Shown: positions 7,299-16,489 of the stretch, piece after piece
Position numbering within the stretch: the stretch's first letter is position 1
Layout: each line of letters begins with the position of its first letter
Source: Corynebacterium doosanense CAU 212 = DSM 45436
GTDB lineage: Bacteria > Actinomycetota > Actinomycetes > Mycobacteriales > Mycobacteriaceae
DNA: 64,000 bases
Direction of reading: 5' to 3'
Assembly (NCBI RefSeq): GCF_000767055.1
Contig: NZ_CP006764.1
Span: 62,001-126,000 of the forward strand
Notes under the pieces: model-generated
Seen by the model: only the letters and a program-made list of their open reading frames with translations
What the model was told of the DNA's origin: nothing
The model's database searches: none
Program-made: the position numbers and the translations under genes

Positions 7299-8705
7299 CT
7301 ACGCGTGCAGCGGCACGACCCCGACCAGCAGTGCGACGGCGAGCATGACCAGGGAGACGATGATCGCGCGCCAGAGCACCTTGCGGTGGTGGGCGCCGAG
7401 ATCGACACGCGCCAGCGAGACCAGCAGGAGGATCGCGGGGACCAGCGGGGATTGCATGTGCACGGGCTGGCCGGTGATGGAGGCCCGGGCCATCTCCACG
7501 GGTTCGATGCCGTAGTGCGAGGCGCTCTCGGCGAGCACGGGCAGGATGCCGAAGTAGAAGGCATCGTTGGACATGAAGAACGTCATGGGCAGCGACAGCA
7601 GGCCGGTGATGACGGCGAGGTAGGGGCCCATGGATTCCGGGATGACGCTGGTGATCCAGGCCGCCATGGCGTCGACCATGCCGGTGCCGCTGAGCACGCC
7701 GACCAGCACGCCGGCGGCCAGCACCATGGAGACGACGCTGACGATGCTCGGCGCATGCGCGGTGATCTCGTCGGCCTGGTCCCGCACGTGCGGGAAGTTG
7801 ACCAGCAGGGCGACCGCGGTGCCGGCCATGAACACGTACGCCAGTGGCAGCACGTCCATGATGAGCAGGACCATGACGATGGCGGTGATGGCCACGTTGA
7901 CCCAGATGAGCTTCGGCCGCAGCGTCTTGCGGTCGGGGTTGAGCGCGGTGTCGGCCATGGAGGAATCGAAGTGGTCGACCTGCTCGGTGGCGGCGAAGCG
8001 GGAGGCGTCGACCTTGCCGCCCAGGCGGCGGCGCTCGGCGATGCCGAGGAACCAGGCCAGGGCGAACACGGTGACCATACCCGCGGCGAGCGACGGAACC
8101 ATGGGCACGAACACCTCGCTGGGCTCGAGACCGAGAGCCGCGGCGGCGCGGACGGTCGGCCCGCCCCAGGGAAGGATGTTCATGGTGCCGTTGGCCAGGC
8201 CGGCGACGACGGTGAGCACGACGGGGTTCATGCCCATGCGCAGGTAGATGGGCAGCATGGCGGAGGTGGTGATGATGTAGGTGGTCGAGCCGTCGCCGTC
8301 GAGGGAGACGACCGCGGCGAGGATGGCCGTGGCCATGACCACCTTGGCGGGGTCGTCGCCAAGCGTGCGGGTGAGCACCCGGATGAGCGGGTCAAAGAGG
8401 CCGGCGTCGATCATCAGGCCGAAGAACATGATGGCGAACATGAGCAACGCGGCCGTCGGCGCCATGCTCTTGACCGAGTCGATGACCATGTCGCCGATGC
8501 CGAAGCCGGCGCCGGCGATGAGACCGAAGATCGTGGGGATGGTGATCAGCGCGACCATCGGGGTGACCCGGCCCAGCATGATCAGCGTCATGAACGTGAG
8601 GATCATGCCGAAACCGAGGAGGACCAGGATCCCGTCGGAAGGGGTGTAGCTGACGGCGTATTCTTCCGCTTCCTGGGCGAGCGTCAGTATGCTGTGAGAA
8701 CTCAA
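7299..8705 (-). CDS. citH: citrate transporter, CitMHS family
   Basis: This 468-residue membrane protein has about a dozen hydrophobic segments and CitMHS signatures (VVSLDGDGSTTYIITTSAML, GQPVHMQSPLVPA). The family imports citrate complexed with a divalent cation together with protons. I use TTG 8705 as the start because GAGGAG sits just upstream. It diverges from a CitA/CitB-type two-component system, the same arrangement as citH-citAB in C. glutamicum, so it is probably induced by citrate through CitB. Confidence 0.9.
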   Translation of the reverse strand: MSSHSILTLAQEAEEYAVSYTPSDGILVLLGFGMILTFMTLIMLGRVTPMVALITIPTIFGLIAGAGFGIGDMVIDSVKSMAPTAALLMFAIMFFGLMIDAGLFDPLIRVLTRTLGDDPAKVVMATAILAAVVSLDGDGSTTYIITTSAMLPIYLRMGMNPVVLTVVAGLANGTMNILPWGGPTVRAAAALGLEPSEVFVPMVPSLAAGMVTVFALAWFLGIAERRRLGGKVDASRFAATEQVDHFDSSMADTALNPDRKTLRPKLIWVNVAITAIVMVLLIMDVLPLAYVFMAGTAVALLVNFPHVRDQADEITAHAPSIVSVVSMVLAAGVLVGVLSGTGMVDAMAAWITSVIPESMGPYLAVITGLLSLPMTFFMSNDAFYFGILPVLAESASHYGIEPVEMARASITGQPVHMQSPLVPAILLLVSLARVDLGAHHRKVLWRAIIVSLVMLAVALLVGVVPLHA

Positions 8706-8845
8706 GGGTGCTCCTCGGACGTGTGGGGTGAGACTGTTTCAGCAGCATAAGGTGTCGTCCATCACAAAAGCCATGTTGTGATAGTTAGCCACAGACAAGT
8801 GCGTAAAGTAACTTGTGCGCATAAAGCTCACGGGGCGGAGGAGCG
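8706..8845. promoter_or_regulatory. citH/citA divergent control region
   Basis: This 140-bp AT-rich region separates divergent citH and citA. It contains two inverted repeats: ATCACAA-N8-TTGTGAT (8761-8782) and ACAAGT-N10-ACTTGT (8795-8816). Either could be a CitB binding site. The first has the half-sites in the order opposite to a GlxR/CRP site. Confidence 0.45.
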
Positions 8846-10447
8846 TTGAGATTCACCACCAAGGTGCTGCTGCTTCAGCTCGCCACGGTCCTGGCGGTCG
8901 TCACGGTCGCCACCGGCGTGTACACGTACTTCGCCGTCGAGAGGCTGCGCGACGACGCCGAGAACTCCGCCCTGCTCATCGCGCGCACCGTCGCCGCACA
9001 GCCGGTCGTGCGCGCGGAGGTCGCCGCGCAGTCCGCCGACGGCGTCCTCCCGGACCGGGCCTCGCTTATCGACGGCCCCCTCCAACAACTCGCCACAGAA
9101 TCCGCCCTCAGCTCCGGCGCGCTGTTTGTGGTCATCACCGACTCCTCCGGCAAGCGCCTGTCCCACCCCGAGACGGAGAAGCTCGGCGAGACCGTGAGCA
9201 CGAGCTTCAGCGAAACCCTGCGCGGCGAGGAGGTCACCGCCTGGGAGACGGGCACCCTCGGCCCCTCCGCGCGTGCGAAGGTGCCGGTCTACGCGCCGGG
9301 ATCGGATACCCCGGTGGGCCAGGTCAGCGTCGGTTTCCAACCCGCCAGCGCCTACGACGACCTACCCCTGGTCCTGGTGGTCATCGCCGGCGGCGGCGTC
9401 CTCGCCCTGGTGGTCGGAGGGATCGCCGCGCTGCTGCTGCGCCGGTGGTGGGAGAAGACCACCCTGGGCATCCAGCCCGAGGAGCTCTCCGCGCTGGTGC
9501 AGACCCAGGCGGTGGTGCTCGACGGCGTCGACGACGGAGTGCTGGCCGTGGACGAGGGCGGGACCGTGCAGATGGCCAACGACCGCGCCACGTCGGTGCT
9601 CGGGCGCGATCCGGTGGGAACGAGCGTCGAGAAGCTGGGCATCCCCCTGAAGTCCGTCGACGGTGTGGTCGTGGGCGGGCACGTGCTCTACATCGACGTC
9701 AAACCCGTGCGCCGCGGAAACCGGGTGCTGGGCAGCGTCGTCGTGCTGCGTGACCGCACGGACCTCACCGCCCTGGCGGGCAGGCTGGATTCGGTGCGCT
9801 CGATGACCTCGGCGCTGCGTGTGCAACGCCACGAGTTCGCCAACGCCATGCATGCGGCCGCCGGGCTCATCGACGCCGGGCGTAGCGACGAGGCGGCCGG
9901 CTTCCTGCGTGACCTGCAGCAGCACGGCCCGGTGGATTATCCGCTGGAGGGAATCGAGCACCTGGAGGAACCCTTCCTGCGTTCCTACCTCGGCGCGGCG
10001 GCGTTGCCGGCGGGCGAGCGCGGAGTGGCGCTGCGGCTGGCGGAGGACACGTTTGTGCTGGGTGAGCTGCGGGTCGTCGAGGACGTGGCCACGGTCCTGG
10101 GTAACCTCGTGGGCAACGGCGTGACCGCCGCGGCCGGAGCTCCGGAGCCCCGCTGGGTGGAGGTCACACTCATGGACTCCGGAGATGAGCTGGTCATGGT
10201 TGCCGCGGACTCCGGCCCCGGCCTGGCCCCGGGCGTGGACTTCCTCGCGCCGGTGGACCGAGGCGCCGACGACAGCGACCGAGTGCACGGCCACGGCATC
10301 GGCCTCTCGCTGTGCCGCGACCTGGCCCGGCGGCGAGGCGGGGAGCTCTGGCTCATCGACCGTGGCGGCAGCGGCTCCGGGGCCATCGTGGCCGCCCGGC
10401 TTCCCCGGGTCATGCAGGACCGGCAACCTCAGGCAGGAGAGCAGTAA
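8846..10447 (+). CDS. citA: sensor histidine kinase, CitA/DcuS family
   Basis: This 533-residue sensor starts at TTG 8846 behind GGAGGAG. A membrane helix (about 6-28) is followed by an extracytoplasmic sensor region, a second helix (about 170-193), a PAS domain and the kinase. The phospho-acceptor is His329 in VQRHEFANAMH, followed by an ATPase domain ending in GHGIGLSLC. The CitA family senses citrate or C4-dicarboxylates outside the membrane and phosphorylates a CitB-type partner, here encoded by the next gene with a 1-bp overlap (TAATG). Confidence 0.9.
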   Translation: MRFTTKVLLLQLATVLAVVTVATGVYTYFAVERLRDDAENSALLIARTVAAQPVVRAEVAAQSADGVLPDRASLIDGPLQQLATESALSSGALFVVITDSSGKRLSHPETEKLGETVSTSFSETLRGEEVTAWETGTLGPSARAKVPVYAPGSDTPVGQVSVGFQPASAYDDLPLVLVVIAGGGVLALVVGGIAALLLRRWWEKTTLGIQPEELSALVQTQAVVLDGVDDGVLAVDEGGTVQMANDRATSVLGRDPVGTSVEKLGIPLKSVDGVVVGGHVLYIDVKPVRRGNRVLGSVVVLRDRTDLTALAGRLDSVRSMTSALRVQRHEFANAMHAAAGLIDAGRSDEAAGFLRDLQQHGPVDYPLEGIEHLEEPFLRSYLGAAALPAGERGVALRLAEDTFVLGELRVVEDVATVLGNLVGNGVTAAAGAPEPRWVEVTLMDSGDELVMVAADSGPGLAPGVDFLAPVDRGADDSDRVHGHGIGLSLCRDLARRRGGELWLIDRGGSGSGAIVAARLPRVMQDRQPQAGEQ

Positions 10448-11097
10448 TGGACTTCACGGTGACCGTGATCGACGACGACTTCCGGGTGGCCGGCATCCAC
10501 GCGGACATCGTGGACTCCACCCCGGGATTTCGGCTGCTCTCCTCGGCGCGTTCGCTGGGGGAGGCGCGCCAGCTCATGGTCGCCGACCCGCCGGACCTCA
10601 TCCTCGTCGACGTCTATCTCCCCGACGGCGACGGCATCGAGTTCGCGCGCCGGGCCGCCGCGGACGCGCTCATCCTCTCCTCGGCCGCCGACGCGGACAC
10701 GGTGCACCGCGCCTTCCAGGCCGGGGCGCTGGCGTACCTCATCAAACCTTTCTCCGGGAAGCAGCTCACCGACCGGCTGAACGGCTACCAGCGGTTTCGC
10801 CAGGCGCTGAGCGCCGGCGGCGATCTCACGCAGGAGAAGGTGGATCAGGCCCGGGCGGTGCTGAGCGACTCGGCCACTCCCGTGGCGCGTCCGGCGCGGG
10901 CAGCCACGGAACAGCTGCTTCTGGACACCCTGGGCTCCGCCGAAATGACCGCCACCGAACTGGCCGAACGCACCGGAGTGTCCCGGGCGACGGCACAGCG
11001 TCGGCTAGCGGACCTAGCCGGCCAGGGAAGCGTGATCATCCGGCTGCGTTACGGCCAGTCGGGCAGGCCGGAGCACCTGTACTCGCGGGCGGAGTGA
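10447..11097 (+). CDS. citB: response regulator, CitB/DcuR family
   Basis: This 216-residue protein has a receiver domain with the acidic pocket D9-D11, phospho-acceptor D55 in LILVDVYLPD, and Lys100 in LIKPF. A C-terminal helix-turn-helix follows (MTATELAERTGVSRATAQRR). Its ATG overlaps the citA stop codon, so the two are translationally coupled. It likely activates citH. Its 3' end overlaps the convergent membrane-protein gene by 62 bp. Confidence 0.9.
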   Translation: MDFTVTVIDDDFRVAGIHADIVDSTPGFRLLSSARSLGEARQLMVADPPDLILVDVYLPDGDGIEFARRAAADALILSSAADADTVHRAFQAGALAYLIKPFSGKQLTDRLNGYQRFRQALSAGGDLTQEKVDQARAVLSDSATPVARPARAATEQLLLDTLGSAEMTATELAERTGVSRATAQRRLADLAGQGSVIIRLRYGQSGRPEHLYSRAE

Positions 11098-11950
11098 TTT
11101 TAGCCCGCGGTTCGGTCGACGGGGCGTCGATACGCGTCTCTTCCTGCCACTCCTGCTTCTTGCGCTCCGAACGCCGGTGATTACGCAGCGCGACGATCCC
11201 GAAGACGATGCCGATGACGACCGGAATCCAGACCTTGCTGTATTCCAGCAGGAAGAGCACCCATTCCGGCGGCTCGGGGACGCTTATCGACGGCCATGCG
11301 GGCACCGGCAGGGAGACCTGGGGTGGCTGGGGAAACTGCGGAAGCGGCAGCGACACCTGCGGCAGTGGCGGTAGTGGCGGCAGTTCCCAGTCCGGGAGGA
11401 AACTGAGCAGCCAGCCGATCAGCCTGGCCACGAGCGGGCCGAGAATGATGACGCTCAGCGCCCAGCCGGCCCTGCCCAGTCCGGTGGCCAGCGGGATGGC
11501 CACGCGTTTGAAGGAACTCGACTCCATGGCCTGCTTGCGTGCTTCGCCGCGGGAACCTGGCGGAGGGTCGAACTCGACGATGTCCGGACCCTCGCGGTAG
11601 TCGATGGCGAGGATGTCGTCGCGCCAGTTCGACTGGATGTGCAGGTGGGGTTTGTCGCGGTGCACGGTGGCGGAGCTGACGCTGCTGAGTTTCTCGCCCA
11701 CGTGACGCTGCAGCGGCACCCGCCCGGTGGGGACGCTGCGCAGGCGGCGGCGCACCTCGCCGTTCACCGTCACCTGGAGGCGCAGCGGTGACTTCCCCTG
11801 TTTCGCCCGCAGGGCGTTACCCATCTCCTCGTCTCCCGCGGTACCGGGCGCCTCGGGCCAGGACGAGTAACACTCGCGGAACTCGTCGTCGGTGCCACGC
11901 TCAACCTCGATGGTTCCCTGCTCGGGGTGGTGGAAGGTCCAGACCTCCAT
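11036..11950 (-). CDS. uncharacterised membrane protein with proline-rich segment
   Basis: I do not recognise this 304-residue protein. The N-terminal 130 residues are soluble and begin EVWTFHHPEQGTIEVERG. A hydrophobic stretch (about 152-182) and a C-terminal one (about 232-256) flank a segment of repeated PxLP and PQxSLP units, so the middle may be an extracytoplasmic spacer. The tail is basic and polar. It starts directly after the stop of the upstream small membrane protein (TAGATG), indicating an operon, and its last 62 bp overlap citB in antisense. Confidence 0.7.
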   Translation of the reverse strand: MEVWTFHHPEQGTIEVERGTDDEFRECYSSWPEAPGTAGDEEMGNALRAKQGKSPLRLQVTVNGEVRRRLRSVPTGRVPLQRHVGEKLSSVSSATVHRDKPHLHIQSNWRDDILAIDYREGPDIVEFDPPPGSRGEARKQAMESSSFKRVAIPLATGLGRAGWALSVIILGPLVARLIGWLLSFLPDWELPPLPPLPQVSLPLPQFPQPPQVSLPVPAWPSISVPEPPEWVLFLLEYSKVWIPVVIGIVFGIVALRNHRRSERKKQEWQEETRIDAPSTEPRAKITPPASTGAPACPTGRNAAG

Positions 11951-12304
11951 CTAGGACTCCTTCGGGTCGCCGAGCCACCCGGCGATCGCCGCGAGGATCA
12001 CCAGGACGGGCAGGTAGATCCACGTGCCCTCGTTGAAGTACAGGAGCATGTCCGCGAAGTACGCCGCCCCGGCAGTCAGCGGAAACGACCAGGAGGAGCG
12101 GAAGGTTTTCCCGTCCACCCAGCCGAGGATCACCGCCGTCACTCCCAGCAGCGCCAACACCGACCAGCCGACGGAAGCCGCCGGGAGCACGGCGCTGAGC
12201 AGTGGCGGGGCCAGCAGGATCAGGGTCACCGCCACGGCGGGGACAACATAGTGGCGTGGCTCGCGGCTCGGTTCGGTCAGGTCAGTCTCAGTCGAGGTAC
12301 TCAT
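11951..12304 (-). CDS. small membrane protein, four predicted helices
   Basis: This 117-residue hydrophobic protein has about four membrane segments after a polar N-terminus (MSTSTETDLTEPSREPRHY). Its stop codon abuts the start of the following gene without a gap, so the two are co-translated and may form one membrane unit. I recognise no family. Confidence 0.7.
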   Translation of the reverse strand: MSTSTETDLTEPSREPRHYVVPAVAVTLILLAPPLLSAVLPAASVGWSVLALLGVTAVILGWVDGKTFRSSWSFPLTAGAAYFADMLLYFNEGTWIYLPVLVILAAIAGWLGDPKES

Positions 12305-12316
12305 CGCCCCCCGAGG

Positions 12317-13021
12317 TTAACGAAGGTCCGCCAGCTCCACCCGCGGCCGGACGGAGATGTCCGTGATCTGCGTGGACGGCCCGGCATCCACCGCGGTGCG
12401 CACAGCAGCGGCGACCTCCTCGGGGACGATGTAGTGCTCGGGGGAGTAGTCGCCGCCGGCGGAGGCGGTCAAGCCCTGGAGCATGGGGGTGTCCACCGGG
12501 CCCGGTGCCACGGAGGTGACCCGCACGCCACCGTTCGCTTCCTCCTTGCGCAGCGCGTCGGCCAGCGCGTACAGGGCGTGTTTGGTGGCCGCGTACACGG
12601 CGTTTCCCGGGTATGCGCCTCGGCCGGCGCCGGAATTGATGAACACAGCCAGGCCCTCGGCCTCCCGGAGCGCGGGCAGCAGGCGGCGGGTCAGCTCGGC
12701 GGGGACGACCACGTTGGTGTCCAGGTGGGAGCGCCAGTCGGCGACGGACGCCTCCTCAACCGAGCGGCGCTCGGCGATGGCGGCGGCGTTGACCAGGACG
12801 TCGATACGCGTCAGTTCGTCGAGGGCGGAGAAGGAACCCTCGAGGAGCTCGCCCACCAGGTCGCACTCCACGGCGGTGACCCGGTCGAGCTCGGCGAGTT
12901 CCGCGAGTTTCTCCGCGTTGCGCCCGAGGGCGTAGACGTGGTGGTCGCGGGCGAGATCGGCAACGATGGTGCGGCCGATACCGCCGGTCGCGCCGGTGAC
13001 TACTGCAATGCGTTCTGTCAT
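12317..13021 (-). CDS. short-chain dehydrogenase/reductase (tandem copy 1)
   Basis: This 234-residue classical SDR has the cofactor motif TGATGGIGR near residue 10 and the active-site YAATK. A Shine-Dalgarno AGGAGG precedes the ATG. It is a close paralogue of the next gene upstream on the same strand: both share ERIAVVTGATGG, HHVYALGR and KLAEL in the same order, so they arose by tandem duplication. The substrate is unknown. The genes are 10 bp apart and probably co-transcribed. Confidence 0.88.
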   Translation of the reverse strand: MTERIAVVTGATGGIGRTIVADLARDHHVYALGRNAEKLAELAELDRVTAVECDLVGELLEGSFSALDELTRIDVLVNAAAIAERRSVEEASVADWRSHLDTNVVVPAELTRRLLPALREAEGLAVFINSGAGRGAYPGNAVYAATKHALYALADALRKEEANGGVRVTSVAPGPVDTPMLQGLTASAGGDYSPEHYIVPEEVAAAVRTAVDAGPSTQITDISVRPRVELADLR

Positions 13022-13031
13022 GTGTGGCCTC

Positions 13032-13742
13032 CTAGGGCTTGCGGGGACGGATGTCCAGGTTGGTGAACTGCGTGGTCTCGCCGGTGTCGGCGATGAGCCG
13101 GACCGCGCGGGCGATCTCCACCGGCGCAGAGTAGTACTCCGGGTGGTACTCGTCGTCGTTGGCCTCGGAGGCCTTGCGCATCATGTCCGTGTCCGTCCCG
13201 GAGGGGAACACGGTGGCCACACGCACGCCGTCGGGGGAGATCTCGTCGCGGAAGCTGTCGGCGATGGAACGTAACGCGGCCTTGCTGGCGCCGTAGACAA
13301 TGCTGCCGGCGGACGGGCCCTGGCCCGAGATGGAGTTGATGAACACGACCTGGCCCTCCGCCTTGCGCAGGCCGGGCAGCAGGAGGCGGGTGAGCAGCGC
13401 CGGCTGCAGAGCGTTGATGCCCATCTGGGTGTGCCAGTCGCTGTAGGTCGCGTCCTCCAGGGTGTGGCTCTCGAGCAGGGCGGCGCAGTGCACGAGCAGA
13501 TCGATCTCCGGCAGGTCCGCGATGACGGCCAGGTCCGGATCCTCCCGGAGTACCTCGTCGTCCTGGAGCAGGTGGCCGAGGTCGACACCCAGGGGAGTGA
13601 CGTTCTCGAGCTCCCCCAGCTCCGCGAGCTTGGTTTCGTCGCGGCCGAGTGCGTACACGTGGTGGTTTTGGGCCAGGTCGGCGACGATCTCGCGGCCCAT
13701 GCCGCCCGTCGCGCCGGTGACTACTGCAATGCGTTCGCTCAT
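13032..13742 (-). CDS. short-chain dehydrogenase/reductase (tandem copy 2)
   Basis: This 236-residue SDR has TGATGGMGR near the N-terminus and the active-site YGASK. It is the upstream member of a tandem paralogous pair. A TAAGCT hexamer lies 7 bp before the ATG, suggesting the operon is transcribed as a leaderless mRNA from here. The central part differs more than the cofactor site, consistent with different substrates. Confidence 0.88.
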   Translation of the reverse strand: MSERIAVVTGATGGMGREIVADLAQNHHVYALGRDETKLAELGELENVTPLGVDLGHLLQDDEVLREDPDLAVIADLPEIDLLVHCAALLESHTLEDATYSDWHTQMGINALQPALLTRLLLPGLRKAEGQVVFINSISGQGPSAGSIVYGASKAALRSIADSFRDEISPDGVRVATVFPSGTDTDMMRKASEANDDEYHPEYYSAPVEIARAVRLIADTGETTQFTNLDIRPRKP

Positions 13743-13862
13743 GAGGCCCAGCTTAACCGCGCCGAGCGGGGTTCAGCCGGGAGAAATCTTGCCGCGCCGG
13801 GGCACCGGGTGGCTGTTAAAGTTGTATCCTAGGAGAAACCCCATGTGAGGAGCAGCCAGCGC

Positions 13863-14393
13863 ATGACCGACGACAGCACGTACCGGGCCGGCGACGCAGA
13901 CCGCAGCGAGGCCCTCGACCGCCTGGGCACCTATTTCGCCGACGGCTTCCTCACCGTGCATGAGTTCGACGAACGCTCCGGCCGCGCAGCCGGGGCCCAG
14001 ACGCATGGAGAGCTGGCCTCGCTTTTCGACGACCTCCCCGGCCTCTCCGCCTCGAACCGGGCCGAACCGCCCGCCCACCGCATGGGCTCAGAGGTGGCGG
14101 CCCAAGAGGAGCTCGACGATGTCCTCGCACGCAACCGGAAGGTCCAGGCCGTGGACGCGGTCATCTGGTCGGTGACCATGATCGCGTTTTTCCTCGGCCT
14201 CTTCGTGTTCCACTGGAACTTCTTCTGGGTGGTCTTCCCGGTCGCGGCTCTCGCCTCGTGGGGAGCCCGCGCGGTCTTCCAGCTCAGTGACGAGGAGGAG
14301 GAGCTGGCGGAGGAGCTCACACAGAAGGAGAAGGAGGAGCGGGCTGAACGCCTCAGGCTCGCGGCCGAGAAGCGCCGCGAGCTGGGGCAGTAG
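13863..14393 (+). CDS. DUF1707 domain membrane protein
   Basis: The N-terminus (MTDDSTYRAGDADRSEALDR, then YFADGFLTVHEFDERS) is a DUF1707/SHOCT-like domain typical of actinobacteria. Two adjacent hydrophobic segments (about 105-145) and a charged coiled-coil tail rich in Glu/Lys/Arg follow. GAGGAG lies upstream of ATG 13863. It is probably a small cell-envelope protein of 176 residues; its function is unknown. It diverges from the SDR pair. Confidence 0.8.
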   Translation: MTDDSTYRAGDADRSEALDRLGTYFADGFLTVHEFDERSGRAAGAQTHGELASLFDDLPGLSASNRAEPPAHRMGSEVAAQEELDDVLARNRKVQAVDAVIWSVTMIAFFLGLFVFHWNFFWVVFPVAALASWGARAVFQLSDEEEELAEELTQKEKEERAERLRLAAEKRRELGQ

Positions 14394-14399
14394 GCGGGG

Positions 14400-15566
14400 T
14401 TAGACCTCGCGGCGGCGCTTGAGCTCGCCGTAGTCCATGCCGCCGTGGGCGTGCCCAGGGATGAGCGGCCACTGGCGCTTCCAGTTGGTGCACTCGGAGG
14501 ACGGGAGGATCTGCTTCCACCGCGGGTCCTTGCGGGAGTAGCTGGCCATCTCACGTTCCTTGATCATGGAGTCGTACTGGTCGAGAGAGTCCTCGAGTGT
14601 GTTGCCGTTGAGGACGACCTCGCGCTCGTAGAACTTCGCCTGCGACTTCAGGCCAGGGATCTTGGACAGCTCGGGCTGCCAGGAGTCAGCGGCCATGCCG
14701 TTCTCGGAGGAGATCCAGACACCGTCAGGGGTGTTGATGCACAGGGAGTGGTTGCCGTCGGTGTGGCCGGGGGTCCACAGCAGGGAGATGCCCACGCCGA
14801 TCTCGGCGTCGCCCTCGAAGGAGGCCAGCACCTCGCGGTCGACGCCCTTCATGCCGTCCTTGACGTACCAGGCCGTCTGCATGGGGTGCTGGGACTCGAA
14901 CGTGCCCAGCTCCGCCTCGTGGACGAGCATGCGGGCGCGCGGGAACAGCAGCTCGAAGGGCTCCTCGCCGGGGGCGGGGGTGTCGGTGGATCCCATGATC
15001 ATCTGGCTGTCCTGGACGTGCAGGTGGTCGAAGGAGACGTAGTCGGCGTCGGTGTTGTCCATGCCCAGGGAGGGGAGGATGTCCTCGGGGTCGTTGTAGT
15101 ACTTGGCGAAGATCTTCTCGCCGCCGAGCTTGCCACCCAGGCGCTGCAGTTTGTTGTAGAAGGGGGACTTCTTGGAACCGTCGGCGACGGTGGGTTCCCA
15201 CACCAGGGTGCGGGCGACGCCGTTGAAGTCCTCGTACTGGATGACGATCATGCGGTTGATGATGCTGATCAGCGGGTTGATGTTGACGGTGTAACCCTGG
15301 AACGCGAAGGCGGAGGGGTACGGGGCCGCGGCGATGTCGAAGGACTTCACGCCGAGGACGGTGCCCTGGGTGATGAACCTTTCGCGGTACTTCTTGGCGG
15401 CCTCCCGGATCGCCTCCAGGCGGTCTCCGCGGGGCCAGACCTCATGCAGGCCCTCGAACTCGGGGATGGGACGGAAGGTCGGCTTGTCCGCCAGGCCTCG
15501 CGCTTCGGCGAGACCCGGGGTCGAGCTGTAAGGGAGCGGGCTTCGGTTGGAGTGGGTCATGGTCAT
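14400..15566 (-). CDS. metallo-beta-lactamase-like hydrolase, function unknown
   Basis: This 388-residue protein has segments that resemble a metallo-beta-lactamase fold (FDHLHVQD near residue 178, LLWTPGHTDGNHSL near 268), but the canonical HxHxDH motif is not present in standard form. No signal peptide is seen. GAGGAG lies about 11 bp before the ATG. The fold assignment is tentative. Confidence 0.6.
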   Translation of the reverse strand: MTMTHSNRSPLPYSSTPGLAEARGLADKPTFRPIPEFEGLHEVWPRGDRLEAIREAAKKYRERFITQGTVLGVKSFDIAAAPYPSAFAFQGYTVNINPLISIINRMIVIQYEDFNGVARTLVWEPTVADGSKKSPFYNKLQRLGGKLGGEKIFAKYYNDPEDILPSLGMDNTDADYVSFDHLHVQDSQMIMGSTDTPAPGEEPFELLFPRARMLVHEAELGTFESQHPMQTAWYVKDGMKGVDREVLASFEGDAEIGVGISLLWTPGHTDGNHSLCINTPDGVWISSENGMAADSWQPELSKIPGLKSQAKFYEREVVLNGNTLEDSLDQYDSMIKEREMASYSRKDPRWKQILPSSECTNWKRQWPLIPGHAHGGMDYGELKRRREV

Positions 15567-15653
15567 GATGCGGAAAACTCCTCGGCAGGAAGAATGTGTC
15601 TCGCATCATATTACTGCGAACCTAATAATTTGTGTTCTAAATCATAACTTTTT

Positions 15654-16448
15654 CTACAGGCTAACCTTATAGCCGGAGGTGAGCTTGGCGTTGATGAACC
15701 GCGTGAGCCAGGCGGGGGAGAAGTGCGAACCCGCGTACATTAGCTTGGTCTTGCGCCCGACCGGGTAGTGGACCTGGGCCGGGGTCCTGCGCGGGGCCTC
15801 GACCACGTCGGCCACGGCGACGGCGACGTCTTCCGGGGTCAGGCTCACGCCCATCCGCTTAGTGCCGCTGGTCTCCACCCCGTCGAGCATCGCTGTCTTG
15901 GCGTAGAGCGGCCAGACGGAGCGCACCGCGATGTCGTCCTGCTCCCACTCCAGGTCGAGCGCCTCGGTGATCCCGCGCACGCCGAACTTGGTGGCGGAGT
16001 ACACGGCCATGTCCGGGGTGCCGTAGATGGCGGCGGCCGAACACACGTTGACCACCTTGGCGGACGTGGTGGCGGCCAGGTAGGGGTGCGCGGCCCGGCA
16101 GCCGTTGAGGGTTCCCTTGAGGTTGACGTCGACGAGCGCGCCGTCGCGGGCGTAGGCGCCCTCGTCCATGAAGGCGCCTCCGTAGAGGATGCCGGCGTTG
16201 TTGACCAGAACGTCCAGCGTGCCGCCGGTGTGGGCGGTGAAGTCGGCGAGGGCGGCTTCCCACGACTCGGGGTCGGTGACGTCGAGTAGCCCGGTGCGGA
16301 TCTTGCCGGACGTGACCAGGTCGGCGGCCCACTCAAACTCCTCGAGGAGGTCGTAGACGCCCACGATCCATCCGCGTTCGGCGAGGGTGAGGGCGGCGGC
16401 GCGGCCGATGCCGCGGGCGGAACCTGAGATGAAAACTGAGCGTGTCAT
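15654..16448 (-). CDS. short-chain dehydrogenase/reductase
   Basis: This 264-residue SDR has SGSARGIGR at the start, NNAGI, and the active-site YSATK. I use ATG 16448 because TAAGCT lies exactly 7 bp upstream, the leaderless pattern seen repeatedly here; a GTG at 16472 would lengthen it by eight residues. It is clearly related to the SDR at 26613 (both have HTGG, ALADF, SAAAIYG/SASAIYG, ALDLEW/ALNLEW and end near RFI), so these two form a separate subfamily from the tandem pair at 12317-13742. Confidence 0.87.
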   Translation of the reverse strand: MTRSVFISGSARGIGRAAALTLAERGWIVGVYDLLEEFEWAADLVTSGKIRTGLLDVTDPESWEAALADFTAHTGGTLDVLVNNAGILYGGAFMDEGAYARDGALVDVNLKGTLNGCRAAHPYLAATTSAKVVNVCSAAAIYGTPDMAVYSATKFGVRGITEALDLEWEQDDIAVRSVWPLYAKTAMLDGVETSGTKRMGVSLTPEDVAVAVADVVEAPRRTPAQVHYPVGRKTKLMYAGSHFSPAWLTRFINAKLTSGYKVSL

Positions 16449-16489
16449 GCCTGGGAGCTTAAGCCCCGGCACCCGCCCCTGTCCGGGTT

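Noticed and set aside
7305..8750. Long plus-strand reading frame opposite citH
   Set aside because: It is a shadow of citH: the minus strand encodes a clear CitMHS protein, and the translated plus strand is a low-complexity His/Gly/Asp-rich product without domain signs.
8761..8782. ATCACAA-N8-TTGTGAT as a GlxR (CRP) site
   Set aside because: The half-sites point the opposite way from TGTGA-N6-TCACA and spacing is different. It remains only a generic inverted repeat.
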